This document shows, one piece after another, positions 46,229 to 58,330 of a stretch of DNA of 64,000 nucleotides (position 1 is its first letter; each line of letters begins with the position of its first letter). The notes below the pieces were generated by a model. The model made no database searches. It was not told where the DNA came from and saw only the letters and a list, made by a program, of their open reading frames with translations. The stretch covers positions 178,318,920 through 178,382,919 of the forward strand of contig JAVMKO010000002.1 in NCBI GenBank assembly GCA_032164245.1. Reading direction: 5' to 3'. Position numbers and translations under genes: made by a program. Origin of the DNA: Sternotherus odoratus (Eukaryota > Chordata > Testudines > Kinosternidae).

Positions 46229-47898
46229 ACGGTAGCTCTTGCTCCCAGTGAATTCAAGGTGAGTTTTTCCATTAACTTCAGTGAGAGCAGGACTAAAGCT
46301 TTAATGGAGTACAACATAAGGATCAGAAAAATTTCTCAGACTGAATTACTCATGGCAATATTGTTTGTTTTTTCTAATACTACTCTACTGTATTTTTAAC
46401 TTACTGATCTTCCAAATCAATTGTCTCACGTTTGAGAAGATTTTTAATATGCAGTTAACCTGCTCATTAGATTGAGGCTTTTTACTATGTAATTTTAGTA
46501 ATTAGTTTTGAAAACCATTTGACCTTAGCCAGAATGAATGTAGACTGTAAAAATCATCACAGATTCCCTTCCTTGAACTTTTCACAATGCTGAAAAATGA
46601 CTGAAGGAAATAAGGAAGATCCAGTTACTGTACCTTGTTTGTACAGCTGTACTTCATTGAGTGAAGGCTTGTGTTACACACAGTTTGTGATAGGAAGTAA
46701 ATGCTTTTAAAACAACTAAGGCAACAGGTTTTTAACCTCCACCTTTTTAGATTCTTTGTTCACTCATTTAGCTTCTGTCGAAGTCTTGGGAAGCATTTCA
46801 AATACAAGTTATTACACAGTATTAAAGCTCACCTGAATAATTCATCTCCTAGTGAGCTTGTTAAGGCAGCATGCATTAAGATGCCTCCCCTACCCCACTA
46901 GAAAAGATGACAAATGTAAGATAGAGTGCACACTTGTTACTTTAGGAGAAGAGACATTTAAGGAATAAAGTTTTCTCAGATTGAGTGTTAAATATTTTTT
47001 GTGATAGGTAGTTTAAATTATAGTTTCAAGACAGCTATCATAAGGGTTTTCAAAGGCTTAGAGGACAGTCAGAAATGATGAAGTTTCCTTATAAATTACT
47101 AACTTGTCATAGTTCATTAGATACAGAAATTCTAATTTCTAGGGTACAAGGCACTCTGTTATTTCTCTAGTCCCTGGAAATGATGAAGACACCTTGAGAT
47201 TCATTAAGGTGTTTGCTTTGGCATCCATTTACTTTACAACTATGTGTTAATCATCAGTCCTGAGCCATTTGACACAGTTTTGGCACTGAATAATTTCAAG
47301 GCATTTGAATACACATTTGTAAGATCACTTCTGTGGATGGGATCCCAATATCTGCCAAAGGCAGTTTCCTAATTGTTACAGTGAAACATTGCCATTAGTG
47401 GGGAGGGTTTAACTGGCTGTCAGCCAATCAGTTTTCAAATTCTGTATCAGCTGAGACTTTATGTAAATTTCACCCCTTTAAACATATGTGACCTTTAATT
47501 TAATTGCAAGCTAAAAAAGGTACCTTATGGGGCTGCATTAACCACCCACCTTCTCATTATAGTATAATTAAGACCTTCCTTGCAGACTCTTGCTATGCAT
47601 CTGCTGACCATGAAAGATTTTAGCTTTCCTTTCTGCTTGATAACCTCCCACTTAAGACTGTCCAAACATCTTTACATTTTCAAAGTTTCATAGAAACAAG
47701 GCCACCCAGAGTGGTACTTAAAGAAAAAAAAATACCATGGTAAACAGTTAGTGTTTCTCTAGATTGCTGTGGAACATGAAGTGAATCAAAGTGTCATGCC
47801 TTTGGGACATGTGACTACACTAGGCTCACCTAAACGTCACCATAAAACAGTGCCCCAGTCACTATTTTTTGACTGAATCCAAAGTTCCCAGACAGTAA
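46229..47898. other. Unassigned AT-rich sequence
   Basis: No gene or named repeat. Confidence 0.45.
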
Positions 47899-48038
47899 TA
47901 CCTGAATAGGGTGACCAGATGTCCCGATTTTTATAGGGACAGTCCCAATTTTTGGGTCTTTTTCTTATATAGGCTCTTATTACCCCTGACCCCCATCCTG
48001 ATTTTTCACATTTGCTGTCTGGTCACCCTATACCTGAA
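47899..48038. mobile_element. hAT-type MITE (124 bp) with perfect 8-bp target duplication
   Basis: The element lies at 47907-48030, starting tagggtgaccagatgtcccg and ending tgtctggtcaccta-type sequence (tgtctggtcacccta). Terminal repeats TAGGGTGACCAG/CTGGTCACCCTA are perfect. The octamer TACCTGAA occurs at 47899-47906 and 48031-48038, which places the family among eight-base-duplicating hAT elements. It is non-coding. Confidence 0.88.
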
Positions 48039-51000
48039 TGCTTTGCTTTCCATTTCTTGTTAATAGGAAGAGAATGGTTATCTCCTTGTGGTATGAGTTT
48101 CCAGGTGGGCTTGAAGACTGAAGTGTCTCAGAAAGACTTTTAACAGCTACTATTTAAATTGTTTCTTTACTCATCAAGCACTAAAATATTTTCAGTATCC
48201 AAGTCTTAAGGAAACCTGAACTATGGTACTTGAGCACACAAATGCAAAACAAATAAATGCACACCAAATTCTGGTCCTCTTGAAGTCAACGACAAAATTT
48301 ATGGTGGAAGTATGATTTAACCAAGGCTGCCGTCCCCAGATCCTTCATCTCACATTTTCTAAAGCCTTCTGTTTTCTTTTGTACCCCCATTCTTCTGATT
48401 CCTCTGCAAGGAGATTACACCCACTTGTGTGCACTTACCAATGTTTAATCTACACCATTCTCTTTGTTACCTCTAAATTCAGCTCTGAAGGTGAGTTTTT
48501 ATGACCTGCCATATTATGATAAAATAGCAAAGTGTAAATTTTGGAATTACTTGCTTATAGGTTAAAAAAAGGCAGGGAAGATGAATGCGACTTTCCTTCA
48601 TGCCTCATTAGAAATTATGTGTTTTGCAGAGGTTAATTTATTGTGGGCAGCACACCAGGTACATCATAGTTCTGAAGCTTATAACTTAACCACAGCCCTG
48701 AGACAATCTGCACTGCAGAGATACACTTCTTGGGTAAGTTGTGCAAAATGCAATAATATAATTGAACTTTATTAAAAATCACTGCTATTTAAAATCACCG
48801 CTATTTAATGTTGCCTGAAGGAAAATAAAATATTAGTCAAGAAAATGTTAGACACAGAAAAGCACAGCACGGAAAGGTAATTTGAGGCATCCTGAGAATT
48901 ATGTGAGTCAAAAATAGGTATGCTCACACCCTCATTGAGATGTGTGAAAAGGAGAAATTAAGTCAAATTTGAGGAGGCCAGTTATAGTCCCAGGCTTTCA
49001 CACATTCATAATCTTCTAAACATAATGGGACATGTTCTTCTTCATAATATCTGCATGGACAAAGAGTAACAGCAGTGAAGATAATGGAGTTACTCTGGAT
49101 CTATGCAGGAGTAAATGAAGGCACGGGGAAAGCCGACAGGTACAGAGGAGCATGTGGTTCGGACAAAGACATCCCTTAGGGGAGGATCTACTAATGGAGA
49201 TTCATTATGTCCTAGTAAGGAGGAGAGTGTGGATCATAAAATACAGGTAGGATCTGATAAAAGCAGTCAAATGAAAAAAGTCTCATTCAATTACATTATG
49301 TAATGGGAGACCACTAAAAAGTGACAAGTTTTTAAACTTGCAACAGGTATACTGTATTTATATTAAAAAAACAAATTATTTTATATTTAAAAAACAAAAC
49401 AAAAAGCCATACACTCTACCAAAAGAAGACACTCCACTACTATGCAGGCTTCTCTCTCTGGGGAGAGGATCGGAGAACAAACAATAAGCGACAAATGTAT
49501 TGTCAAGTTGCTTAATGCATTACTGGCACGCAATCGAATACCACGCTGATGCACGTGATATAAAAAAGCTATGTAGACTAGAACAGAATTAGTTAACATC
49601 ACATCTGAGAAAGGCAAATAGAGATTTAGTGTTTGTCTTGTAGGGGGAATAGTCTAGATTGTGTAAAAGGAAGGGTGAAAATTATCTCTTTCTGAAGCAT
49701 AGCCATCACTTGAACACAAGTTTTGTAAATACCCATTTTTCAGGACCCCATGCTAATTCTTAAAGAACTACCATTTTCTGAACTGCCTGCATGACTAAAG
49801 AATCATGTGTGTGTGTGTTTGCCTTTAAACACAATCTAGTGAAGGGTTATTGTCAGTCTCTGAGTAATATCTGATGTCTCTCAGCATATGCAGTTGAAGG
49901 CAGTTTGACATCTCATTTTGTTGAAGCATATGAAGAGGCGTGTGAGAATGTTGTGGTGGGTAATGCGTGATTGTGGGACTGTTCTGCTTCCAGCTCTGTA
50001 TGTGTTTTAAGTTAAACATTATAAGATAAATCTGTATATTACTCTGGGTTGAGTGTATTGTGTGGGTTGGGTGCAGGCTGATTGAAAAGATATGAAGGGG
50101 AAGAGAGGAGAAAGACATACTTTAAGTGTAAGCAGTGGTGTGAAAAATATTGTTGAACTGTGAATCAAATGCCTATAACTTTGTCATGGGTGTAGGAAAC
50201 ATTCGTGTTAGTCCATTGACTTCAAATTAGAGGCAGATCTCTTCTTAGGCTGAGAGGATGGTCTTGAGGCTTGCCCTGAGAAGAAGACCTGGAAAAATGG
50301 CCAGGGCCTCTGGCAGAAGCACAGATTTTAGGAACAAAATCCTCTGTTTCTTCTGTATGGGAGGAGTTTTCACTTCTCCCCACATCAGACACTTCCGCAA
50401 GTGACCCTCACAAAAACATTCTTTATGGGATACAGCTTAAATGGCAAAGAAGCATAAGAAACGTGCTATGTTGTCAATGTGTTAAATTTACCTATAGATT
50501 TATATAAAGATTTTTACTAGCTTACTACTTACAACAGAAATCCATATACTCATCATAGAGGTAGTTCAGAGTAGACTCATAAATATGAAGATGATCCTTA
50601 ATTCCTTTCCACATCATTTATAAATACTACTAAATTACCCATGCTACCTTCAGGCAAAAGGAGATAATTAAACCACAGAATGATACAGTTGATTGCACCA
50701 GTGTCATTGGACTGGACTCACCTAAACCTTGCCTGCTTGCTGCTCCTCCTGTGACCTTTGCATAAGATGTCTTCTGAGAAGTTACATGTATAAAAAGCCA
50801 TAATTCAGTGCTGATTTATATAGTATGTAACCGCTTGCATTGAGAGCAAAATATTACAGAACATGTCCCAAAGAATCCAACTCCGAATACCACCTCTAAC
50901 CCCCTTTTATTTATTTTTAAGGAAATGGGTTCTTGAAAGTGTATGAAATAAACAGTTCAAATAAATCAATGAAAGAGAATGTCACCTGGGAAAAGGTGCA

Positions 51001-51635
51001 TGGTGTTTTGCAAACACGAGAAAATGTATTCAGGAAGACCCAAACAGTGGAACTATGGATTTTAATTCTGCTCTGTTTTTACAATGAAATATTTTCATTT
51101 TCTTTTCATTTAATAAAACGTTTGTGCCAAAATCTTTGAGGATGAGAGGGATTATAACAAAATTGCAGATTATCTTTTTTCTTTTTTTCTGATGTTCTAA
51201 CCATTTCTAAGGTTTAATTCTGCAGGAGCATAACATGAGGCTTACATGAGTGCACATAGTGACTAACAAAGTAGAAACATATTCTGTTGCTTGTAGGAGC
51301 AATGAAACAAAGCAGCAGAGAACCATCAGATGTAGCCTTTATATTTATTGCTGCAGTTCAAGAAAGTCTGCGTTTTTAGAAGGACCTTATTGTGTCAGCT
51401 ATGTGCAAAACAGACGCCTTTTCCTGTTGGAAATTATCTCCTAAGACATTGAACCCTATATAAATTCCTTCTTTAATTTGGCGGTACCAAGACAGTCTGA
51501 GTTCAGGATTCTTACTGCCTCTATCAGCTTCTTGTGGTGCTTCTTGTGTGAGTTTTGTAAAATGGTTTACAGGAGTCTGACAATGAACTTTGCCAGTTCT
51601 CCCACATATTGCATGGTTCAGATTTTTAACAGCGA
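48039..51635. other. Long unassigned stretch
   Basis: No credible gene. Frames of up to 97 codons (minus strand at 49825-50118) have no domain. The 49070-49120 part has the ggagttactctggatc pattern of the old dispersed repeat. A short 18-base period repeat (atcactgctatttaaa) lies near 48778-48809. Confidence 0.4.
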
Positions 51636-51637
51636 GG

Positions 51638-51725
51638 GTAATTTACCACTGGGACAATTTACAAAGAGTTGTGTTGGATTCCCTGTCACTGGTAACTTTA
51701 AAATCAAGTTTGGATCTTGTCCACC
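51638..51725 (+). mobile_element. CR1 LINE 3' fragment, plus strand
   Basis: gggacaatttacaaagagtt, then tggattccctgtcactggt and aactttaaaatcaagtttgg, resembles the CR1 3' region in the sense direction; compare aatttgccaagggtagtggt and ggattctccatcattgac at 58145-58180. Short and diverged. Confidence 0.55.
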
Positions 51726-51779
51726 TGCCCTTAGTGTGAAGCCATCTTGTCTGTGCCTGCTGTGGTCAGCTCCCTGAAT

Positions 51780-52040
51780 CTCCCGGCCTTTGGCATCACA
51801 GGCACTACATTCTCGGCCTCCGCTGGCTTCATTCTCTCTATACATGTAGTGACAGACACAAACCAAGCCCTGAATACTTGGAGCATTCCAAGTAATGTCC
51901 AGCCCTTCCACTGAACACTCTCAAAATTACCAGGTGCCTGCTGTTCCCAAAGGCACCGCCAGTTTGCAACATTCAGCTCAGGGCAAAGTATGACAAAGAG
52001 AGTGGGATATTTAAGATCAGCAAATACCAAAAACATGACA
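51780..52040. mobile_element. Possible LTR fragment
   Basis: Blocks tgacagacacaaaccaagcc, cttggagcattccaagtaat and acattcagctcagggcaaag are familiar from a reptile LTR. The borders are not visible. A 101-codon frame on the minus strand here has no domain and looks accidental. Confidence 0.35.
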
Positions 52041-52139
52041 GCTGTTTTAGTTATAGCACATTTTTGTCATCATTAGAGTCAGGAAAATATAGTACTTAAT
52101 GTCAAATATATGCTCATAGTAGTATTGTCTAGTGATCAG

Positions 52140-52385
52140 AATAATAATTTAGGAATTAGAATTCCTGATTCTCTTACTGCCACTGCCACTTGCTGCTTGT
52201 GTGACCTTTGACAAGTCATTTATGTAAACTTTTTGTGTCTCACTTTACTACTGTTAGTAATAATTACTATTATATTACTACTATCTATTGTTTTTCTATA
52301 ATGTATATCTCACAGAGGTGTTATAAGGTTCAATTAATGTTTGTAAAGTCCATTGAGATCTCAGATGATATATAATTGAAAGTAT
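52140..52385 (+). mobile_element. MIR-like ancient SINE
   Basis: The order of blocks follows the MIR/CORE-SINE pattern. It runs cctgattctcttactgccac, tgtgacctttgacaagtcat, ttgtgtctcactttacta, an expanded AT-rich replacement for the usual ggggataat part, ctcacagaggtgttataagg, then ttaatgtttgtaaagtccat and tgagatctcagatgatat. It lacks an identifiable Pol III promoter because of divergence. A 17-base duplication (tatataattgaaagta) lies at the right end. Confidence 0.7.
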
Positions 52386-53177
52386 ATATAATTGAAAGTA
52401 TTTACAATATATGAAAAATTTTAAACCATAAACATATGTATATTTTCTCTCTCATATTTCAGGTTTTTTACTTGCCTATGGCTCTTTTTATTCCTCCATC
52501 AGTATATGCTGTTCATCTCCAGTTTAATCTCCTTTACCAGTTTTGGATACATACAGAGGTAAATCAGGTTTTTAAGCCATACCTAAACAGTTTGCCTGGA
52601 ACAGTGTCCTGGAAATCCACTAGCAGCTGATTTATTGTGTAAGAAAAATCTTTGTCTGACTTCTTTAAGGAGAAACATCTGTTCATTTTTATTTCTTTTT
52701 CAGAATATATATTGCAAAGTTTATAAGAAGCAATGAGGCCAGTTGGTCCCAATTAGAGTTAAAAAAAAATTAACTGTAAAGAATCAAAACGTTTTACTAT
52801 TTTAATACTATATTTTCCTATCTCGCAGCTTATTAAATATTTCTGGCTGATATTGAAACTGATTTCATTTCTAAGATACATATTTCAGTAAAAATAGTTA
52901 GAAAAACAATAGTGCTTAAATATTTAGTTTTGATTTGAAGGTCAGATACTGCCTTTCTCAGGTCACATCTAAATTCTCAAATAAAAACACATTCTGCATT
53001 TGTCTGATCACCATATTTGTGTGAGTGCACTTGCATGTATATGCACATGTGCATGTTCGTGAGAACTATAGCTCTGTTTTACATACTTAGAAAAGCAATA
53101 ACCCACAGTAATTAGTAAGTAGATTCCCACACTTCTTAGATAGTTGAAAGGGTCTTGGCTTTAAGCCTTCTCCATCC
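52386..53177. other. Unassigned AT-rich sequence
   Basis: No gene or repeat recognised. Confidence 0.45.
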
Positions 53178-53860
53178 CGCTATACCAGGGGTCAGCAACC
53201 CGCGGCTCCGGAGCCGCATGCGGCTCTTTCATCCCTCCGATGCGGCTCCCTGTGTGTTCTAATTTTAACCGGCCCGCAGACTGTTTTCTATGCGGCCCGC
53301 CAGCACTGTCCAACCAGTGCGCGGAGCCGCAGCCGAAAGAGAGGGGCGGGGTCAATAAGAGGCGAGCGGCGGGGGGGGGGAGAAAAACGGAGGCGGAGCC
53401 GGGGCCGGGGCACGAGGCGAGGCGGAGCCGGCGGAGAAGTGCGAGTCGGGCCGGGGCCGGGGCAGGAGGCGAAGCGCGGCGGAGCCGACAGATAAGAGCA
53501 AGCCGGGGCTGGGGCACGAGGCAAAGCAAGGCAAGCTGGGGGAGGGGGGGGGAGTGAAAGCACGGCCGGGGGGGGGGGGGAGGAAGAAGAGCGAGAGCAC
53601 GGCTAGAGGGGAGGGGGAGGGAAGAAGAGCGAGAGCACGGCCGGAGCGGGGGGGAGGGAGGGAAGAAGAGCGAGAGCACGGCTGGAGGGGAGGGGGAGGG
53701 AAGAAGAGGGTGGGGGAGGGAAGAAGGGGGAGGGAAGAAGAGAGTGTTATTTCATTTTAAATGTCAAAAGGGTTTTGTGGCTCCCAGTGTTTTCTTTACT
53801 GTGGGAAACGGGTCCAAATGGCTCTTTGAGTGGTAAAGGTTGCAGACCCCTGCGCTATAC
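53178..53860. mobile_element. hAT-type MITE (667 bp) with perfect 8-bp target duplication
   Basis: The element spans 53186-53852. The left terminal repeat caggggtcagcaacc and the right ggttgcagacccctg are inverted with one mismatch. The octamer CGCTATAC flanks it at 53178-53185 and 53853-53860. The interior starts with gcggctccggagccgcatgc (a strong palindrome) and ends with tggctcccagtgttttct and gggtccaaatggctcttt. The middle is a GC-rich, purine-rich minisatellite (53340-53745). The element has no transposase. A 172-codon minus-strand frame through it is proline/serine low complexity and not a gene. Confidence 0.92.
53340..53745. repeat. GC-rich degenerate minisatellite inside the hAT MITE
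   Basis: The motif gaagaagagcgagagcacgg recurs near 53583, 53621 and 53662, about 38-41 bases apart, with G-rich spacers. Earlier gaggcgaagc/cggggccggggca units occupy 53390-53525. Composition is extremely GC- and purine-rich compared with the flanks. Confidence 0.85.
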
Positions 53861-54495
53861 CCTGGATGTCTATGGCTATCCTATGTCGCACACTGCCCTG
53901 TTGAGCTGTTGATTGTCTCTGCATTCACTAACTTCATTTCTTTGGTTACGTTGCCTTTTGCGGTGCCGTTGGCACTCAGCTGTGGCAGTGTGTCACGATC
54001 ATGTGTAGGATTAATATTAGACTAGGTTTACTTGAAGTGCATGGGATGGACCATTGATAAGTTGTTGCTGTTACATTGTCAGTGAAAGAATATGATATAC
54101 TACTTCCATGCTGATGGCTGCCATTACTTCTATGTGGCACAAGCATCCTGCAAAGGGCCATGTGTATTAATCACATGGCTAAGTACTTGTGGTGCATTTT
54201 GTTTCTGAAGCACTTAAAGTGAAACTGAGAGGTCTGTGCATCACTTAAGTCCCACTAAGCCCTTAAACCCTTAATAGGATTTAAGAGGGATTTATATGGT
54301 GCATTGTCCCTGTGTTGGCGCTCTGTACAGGAGTGAATTTCACTCTTAATTAATAATTAGACCCCTTAGTAGTAGATTATTGAGACAGTGGAAAATTAGT
54401 TCTTTGGAATGGTTCCTGTTCTTTGTTTAAATACTTGGATCTATTGAATGTATACATCATTAATATGGATAATAATTAATAATGTGTGTTATATT
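53861..54495. other. Unassigned sequence
   Basis: No gene recognised. Confidence 0.45.
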
Positions 54496-54499
54496 TAGT

Positions 54500-54610
54500 A
54501 TCCGCTTTGTTCACAGCCCTGTTATAGGCAATAGACAAATACAGTCCCTCGCCTGCAGACCTTAACAGACAAGGCAGAAAAAGGGAGGGAAAATGCAGTA
54601 ACCAATGGAC
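54500..54610. repeat. Old dispersed repeat (as at 37160)
   Basis: Contains acaaatacagtccctcgcct, then gcagaccttaacagacaagg and cagaaaaagggagggaaaat, resembling the block at 37160-37310. Diverged and non-coding. Confidence 0.4.
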
Positions 54611-55280
54611 TGTTGTCTCCTTCATTTATTACTATGATGATATTGTTAAGATGTTGCTGTAAATTGCTCTGAAAATGCACTCTGGGCATGATCCTGCAAG
54701 TCGCTATTTCTGTGAGGTTTGGAGTGCTCTGAATACTCCCTGACCTTGACCAGAGCTGAGGGAGCTCTAAATGTCTCCGCTTGTCCATGCTAGAGAACTT
54801 TGGTCTTGCAAAACCCTTATGATGCCAGTTACACCCACAGAATTACAACCAAACATGAGAGGTGTTCAGCCATTGTTGGTAGTGCATTGAGCAAAGCTAA
54901 ACATGGTGTCAGCCACTGCTGTGTCAGTCTGCACCATTGCTGGTTTGGAGAAAAAAGACAAGGGTGGCAGCTGCAACAGTTCAGCTGGTTCTCCCATTGC
55001 TATATCACAATGCTGTGCCTGTCTCTGGAGCCTTGTGAAGATACAAAAAAGAGAGTAGTATTTTGTGTATTTTGAAAACAAGACACTGCACAGGAAAAAC
55101 ATTTAACAAACCATCCCCCAAAATAAAGAACAATGTGCTCTCTTTCTCAAGCACGGACACCCACATGTGTCAGTGCTCTTTGTAATATGTTCCTCGGTGC
55201 CAAGACTATATTTGATTGGAGGAAGAGGAATGACCTAGGCCGTCTCTGCTGAGACAATATGAAGGAGTGAGTCACCTTTG
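54611..55280. other. Unassigned sequence
   Basis: No gene. Two overlapping frames of 78-91 codons on opposite strands (54800-55102) have no domain. Confidence 0.45.
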
Positions 55281-55284
55281 TGTC

Positions 55285-55360
55285 TGAGAAACTGGGGATT
55301 GAACCAGGGATCTCCACAGCCGGAAGCTTGAGCTGCTATGGCTTGAACTAAAATTCCAAA
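55285..55360 (-). mobile_element. tRNA-derived SINE fragment or tRNA pseudogene
   Basis: On the minus strand an A-box-like TAGTTCAAGCC (55340-55350) is followed by a B-box-like GGTTCAATCCC (55295-55305). The starts are 45 bases apart, the same spacing as positions 8 and 53 of a tRNA. The segment between (gcagctcaagcttccggctg) does not fold into a convincing anticodon arm, and no acceptor stem is found. A functional tRNA is therefore not supported. Confidence 0.5.
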
Positions 55361-55375
55361 GCTCTCCAGGTGAAG

Positions 55376-57950
55376 CTGGAGCATATTTGTATCCTCTGAG
55401 GATCAGGCATGGAGTGGGGGGATATGTAACACACACACACCAATGGGTTGCAAAGGCTGAGTTGTTGGGGCTACATGCACATATCTTCAGCCAGAGCAGA
55501 CACAACTGGAAGCAATATTGGATTTTTCCCCTGGGACTGGCAGCCAATTATAAAAAATTAGGAAGGAAATTGTAGCCAATAATTTGTGAAACTATTTGTA
55601 TTTTACCTGCTATATTGAATTATGTGACAACTAGACTTAACTAGTGATAAATATTAACTCTTAGAGCTGATTTATTTTTATATTTTTGTTTTTTTTATAT
55701 TTTGTACATAATTTTCATGAACCTTCATGGAAAATTGTTGGGTTTTTTTACCCATTCTAATTATCTTACATAGAATATAATTATATTAAAAGATTTATTA
55801 TATCATATGAATTTAGGTCCCAGTACTGAAATAAGAACTCTATGAATAGATGTGTCTCTTTGCAGAGCCCCATCTCATGGTTTTAATGCAGACCCTAATG
55901 GGAGTTTAGACCTCTCATTATAGTCAGAGCCTAATATTGTTGCCACCTATGGGTCTATGAAGCACCTGCTGCAAATAGCCGTACTGGGAATTATGGGATA
56001 AATAATCCTCCTGAGTTCTACTGCAGTGGTTGGAAGGAGTCCCGTGTGGAGTCACTTGTACACATGAAACTACAATTTTTAAAGATTAGTTTAGGTTATG
56101 CACTAAATATTAGTACAGGATGCAACAATTTCAATTGAAACAATTTCATCTTTATTTAAACAAACAAACAAAACTGAAATTATTTTTGAGTAATAGGAGA
56201 GAGGAAGGAAGCTGACTTCTGATGGAGATTTTTTTTTATAACTTACAAAGAATTAAATGTCTCTTTTCAAATTCAGTAATTAAAAAAATAAATAAAGAAG
56301 AGATCCTTCTGCACTGAGACTTCGTATGCCATGTTTCAGTCTGGAGCAAATGTTTATAACTGAAGTACAAACTCCAACCCTTCCCCAAGCTTGAACTTAG
56401 TGTTTCCATTATTACATCATATGATAAATGAGGTTGCTTTCAACATCATAACTTTCAACTTTATCCTTATCTGTAGTACTGGTTTCTGTCCAGCTTTTCC
56501 ATCAGAAGAACAAACAGGATCTATTTCATTTTAAATCACACAACTCAAGCATTTCTGTCAAAACAACATACAAAGTCCCGAGGGTTAAAAGTGTCCACTC
56601 TTTGCATCCCAATTGGACTAGCTCAGCCCTCAGATTTCCTGTCCATATTCCTCCAAACTATTAGGTAGGTACCTACATTTGGCCTTTTATATAAAATACC
56701 TACATTTTTTTAAGCATTATAAATCTGAAGACTATACTAAACTGTTCTGCTGGTTACAATAAAAAAAAAAAAACCTCGTACCAAAATCATAATGGGCTCT
56801 TACAATGAATAAAGGATTCCTGCTGCTTATAAAGAAAGTGAGCAGGTGTTACAGTGACAGAAATTGAGGTAATTTTATTCAGATGTTGCTCTGTGACAGA
56901 TGTGAACTATATACATTTATATTCAATTGTGCACTTCAATTTCAAAAATCTTCTTTTTGGAGGGTTATCTCTATTGCAAGGTTAAATCACGTACTCATTC
57001 TCGTCTGAAATGCTATCAGAAAGTCCCTAAAGAAGCCCTTTGTAAATAGATAGATGACACTCAGATTCCTAGCATTCTGAAATAATTCTCAAAATAGTGT
57101 ATTTAAATCAGTATTCATTAAGTGATGTTAAAGACAAATACTGAAAGAATGAAAATACATTTTTGTAATGCTGCACAAGAATAGGTAAAATGAGTCAAGA
57201 AAAAAAAAGGCCCAATCTAACTCCATTTATATCAATGGAGAAACTCATTCAGTAGGACTAAGATTCATTCCTTAATGAATTAGTAGAAATGCCTATCCAA
57301 TTACACCATTCTCACCTGAAACAAAGAGAGTAAAATAGAATTACCTCGGTTCAAAAGCATTAAAATATAACTTTTCAGTAGCCACAAAATGTTTCAGGCC
57401 AGCTCCTAAGAGACAGAAATAGTTTATTTCAGTTTATATTCACAGGTGATTCAGAAGGTTCACATTAAACTATATCCTTCCATTATGCCTTTAATTGAGC
57501 CAATAAATTAGTCCCATTTATAACCTGACTGTGAAATGCAGAAGCTAGTTTCTGTGGGTTTAGCTGTAACTCCATGGATGTCAAATGGTATTGGAAAGCA
57601 GCAACTGAACTAATCCCTGTTAATAGTAATTGTGGTGACACATTATTCTTTGCCTGTTTGATCTTTGACATGCACTAGTTTTTGCTTAATTTACTAATTT
57701 GGGGAAAGATTGTGAGTTGCTCCACACAGCCACGCATGGAAGTAAAATTGCCTAAGGCGTCTCTTAGTCCTCTGTGCTGTCTTCTTGCATCATTACGCTG
57801 CATGAGCTGGGGGGAGGTGGGGGATGAAAGCTTATGGGGCTATTGGTACTAGCTTCAGATGGGTGGAGAGAGGCCCACGCATGGCAAGGGTCTTGACTCT
57901 GCCCTGTGCCGACTGCCATGGAAGGGATGTAATCTGCTACTGGTATTTGC
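55376..57950. other. Long unassigned AT-rich stretch
   Basis: No gene or repeat I can name. A short CA run lies at 55429-55440 and an A-run at 56760-56773. 57205-57320 has traces of the old ttacac/ctccatt repeat. Confidence 0.45.
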
Positions 57951-57954
57951 CAGT

Positions 57955-58330
57955 AGTAAATTAACAGAGAGACAGTTAAGGGGTGACTTGATCACAGTCT
58001 GCAAGCATCTACATGGGGATCAAATATTTAATAATGGGCTCATCAACCTAGCAGAAAAAGATCTAATACAATCCAATGGCTGGAAGTTGAAGCTAGACAT
58101 ATTCAGAATGGAAATAAAGGGAGAGTAATTAACCATTGGAACAATTTGCCAAGGGTAGTGGTGGATTCTCCATCATTGACGATTTTTAAATCCAGATTGG
58201 ATATTTTCATAAATGATCTGATGTAGGAATTATTTTGAGGAAGTTCTGTCGCCTGCGTTATACAGGAGGCCAGACAAGATGATCACAGTGGTCCCTTCTG
58301 GCCATGGAATCTGTGAATCTATTAATGACT
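57955..58330 (+). mobile_element. CR1 LINE 3' end, plus strand
   Basis: In the sense direction: the end of ORF2 reads LTERQLRGDLITVCKHL, matching the SLExRRLRGDLIxVYK block of CR1. It is followed by 3' sequence tggtggattctccatcattg, then gaggccagacaagatgatca, cagtggtcccttctggcc and ctgtgaatctatt. The 5' side is truncated near 57955. The last bases resemble the short repeated tail of CR1. Confidence 0.85.

Noticed and set aside
53161..53679. Longest frame in the window, 172 codons, minus strand, proline- and serine-rich
   Set aside because: It runs through the GC-rich minisatellite of a hAT MITE; composition is low complexity in all frames and there is no domain.
55285..55360. Functional tRNA gene
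   Set aside because: Internal boxes are present but no acceptor stem, T-arm closure or anticodon arm can be formed convincingly.
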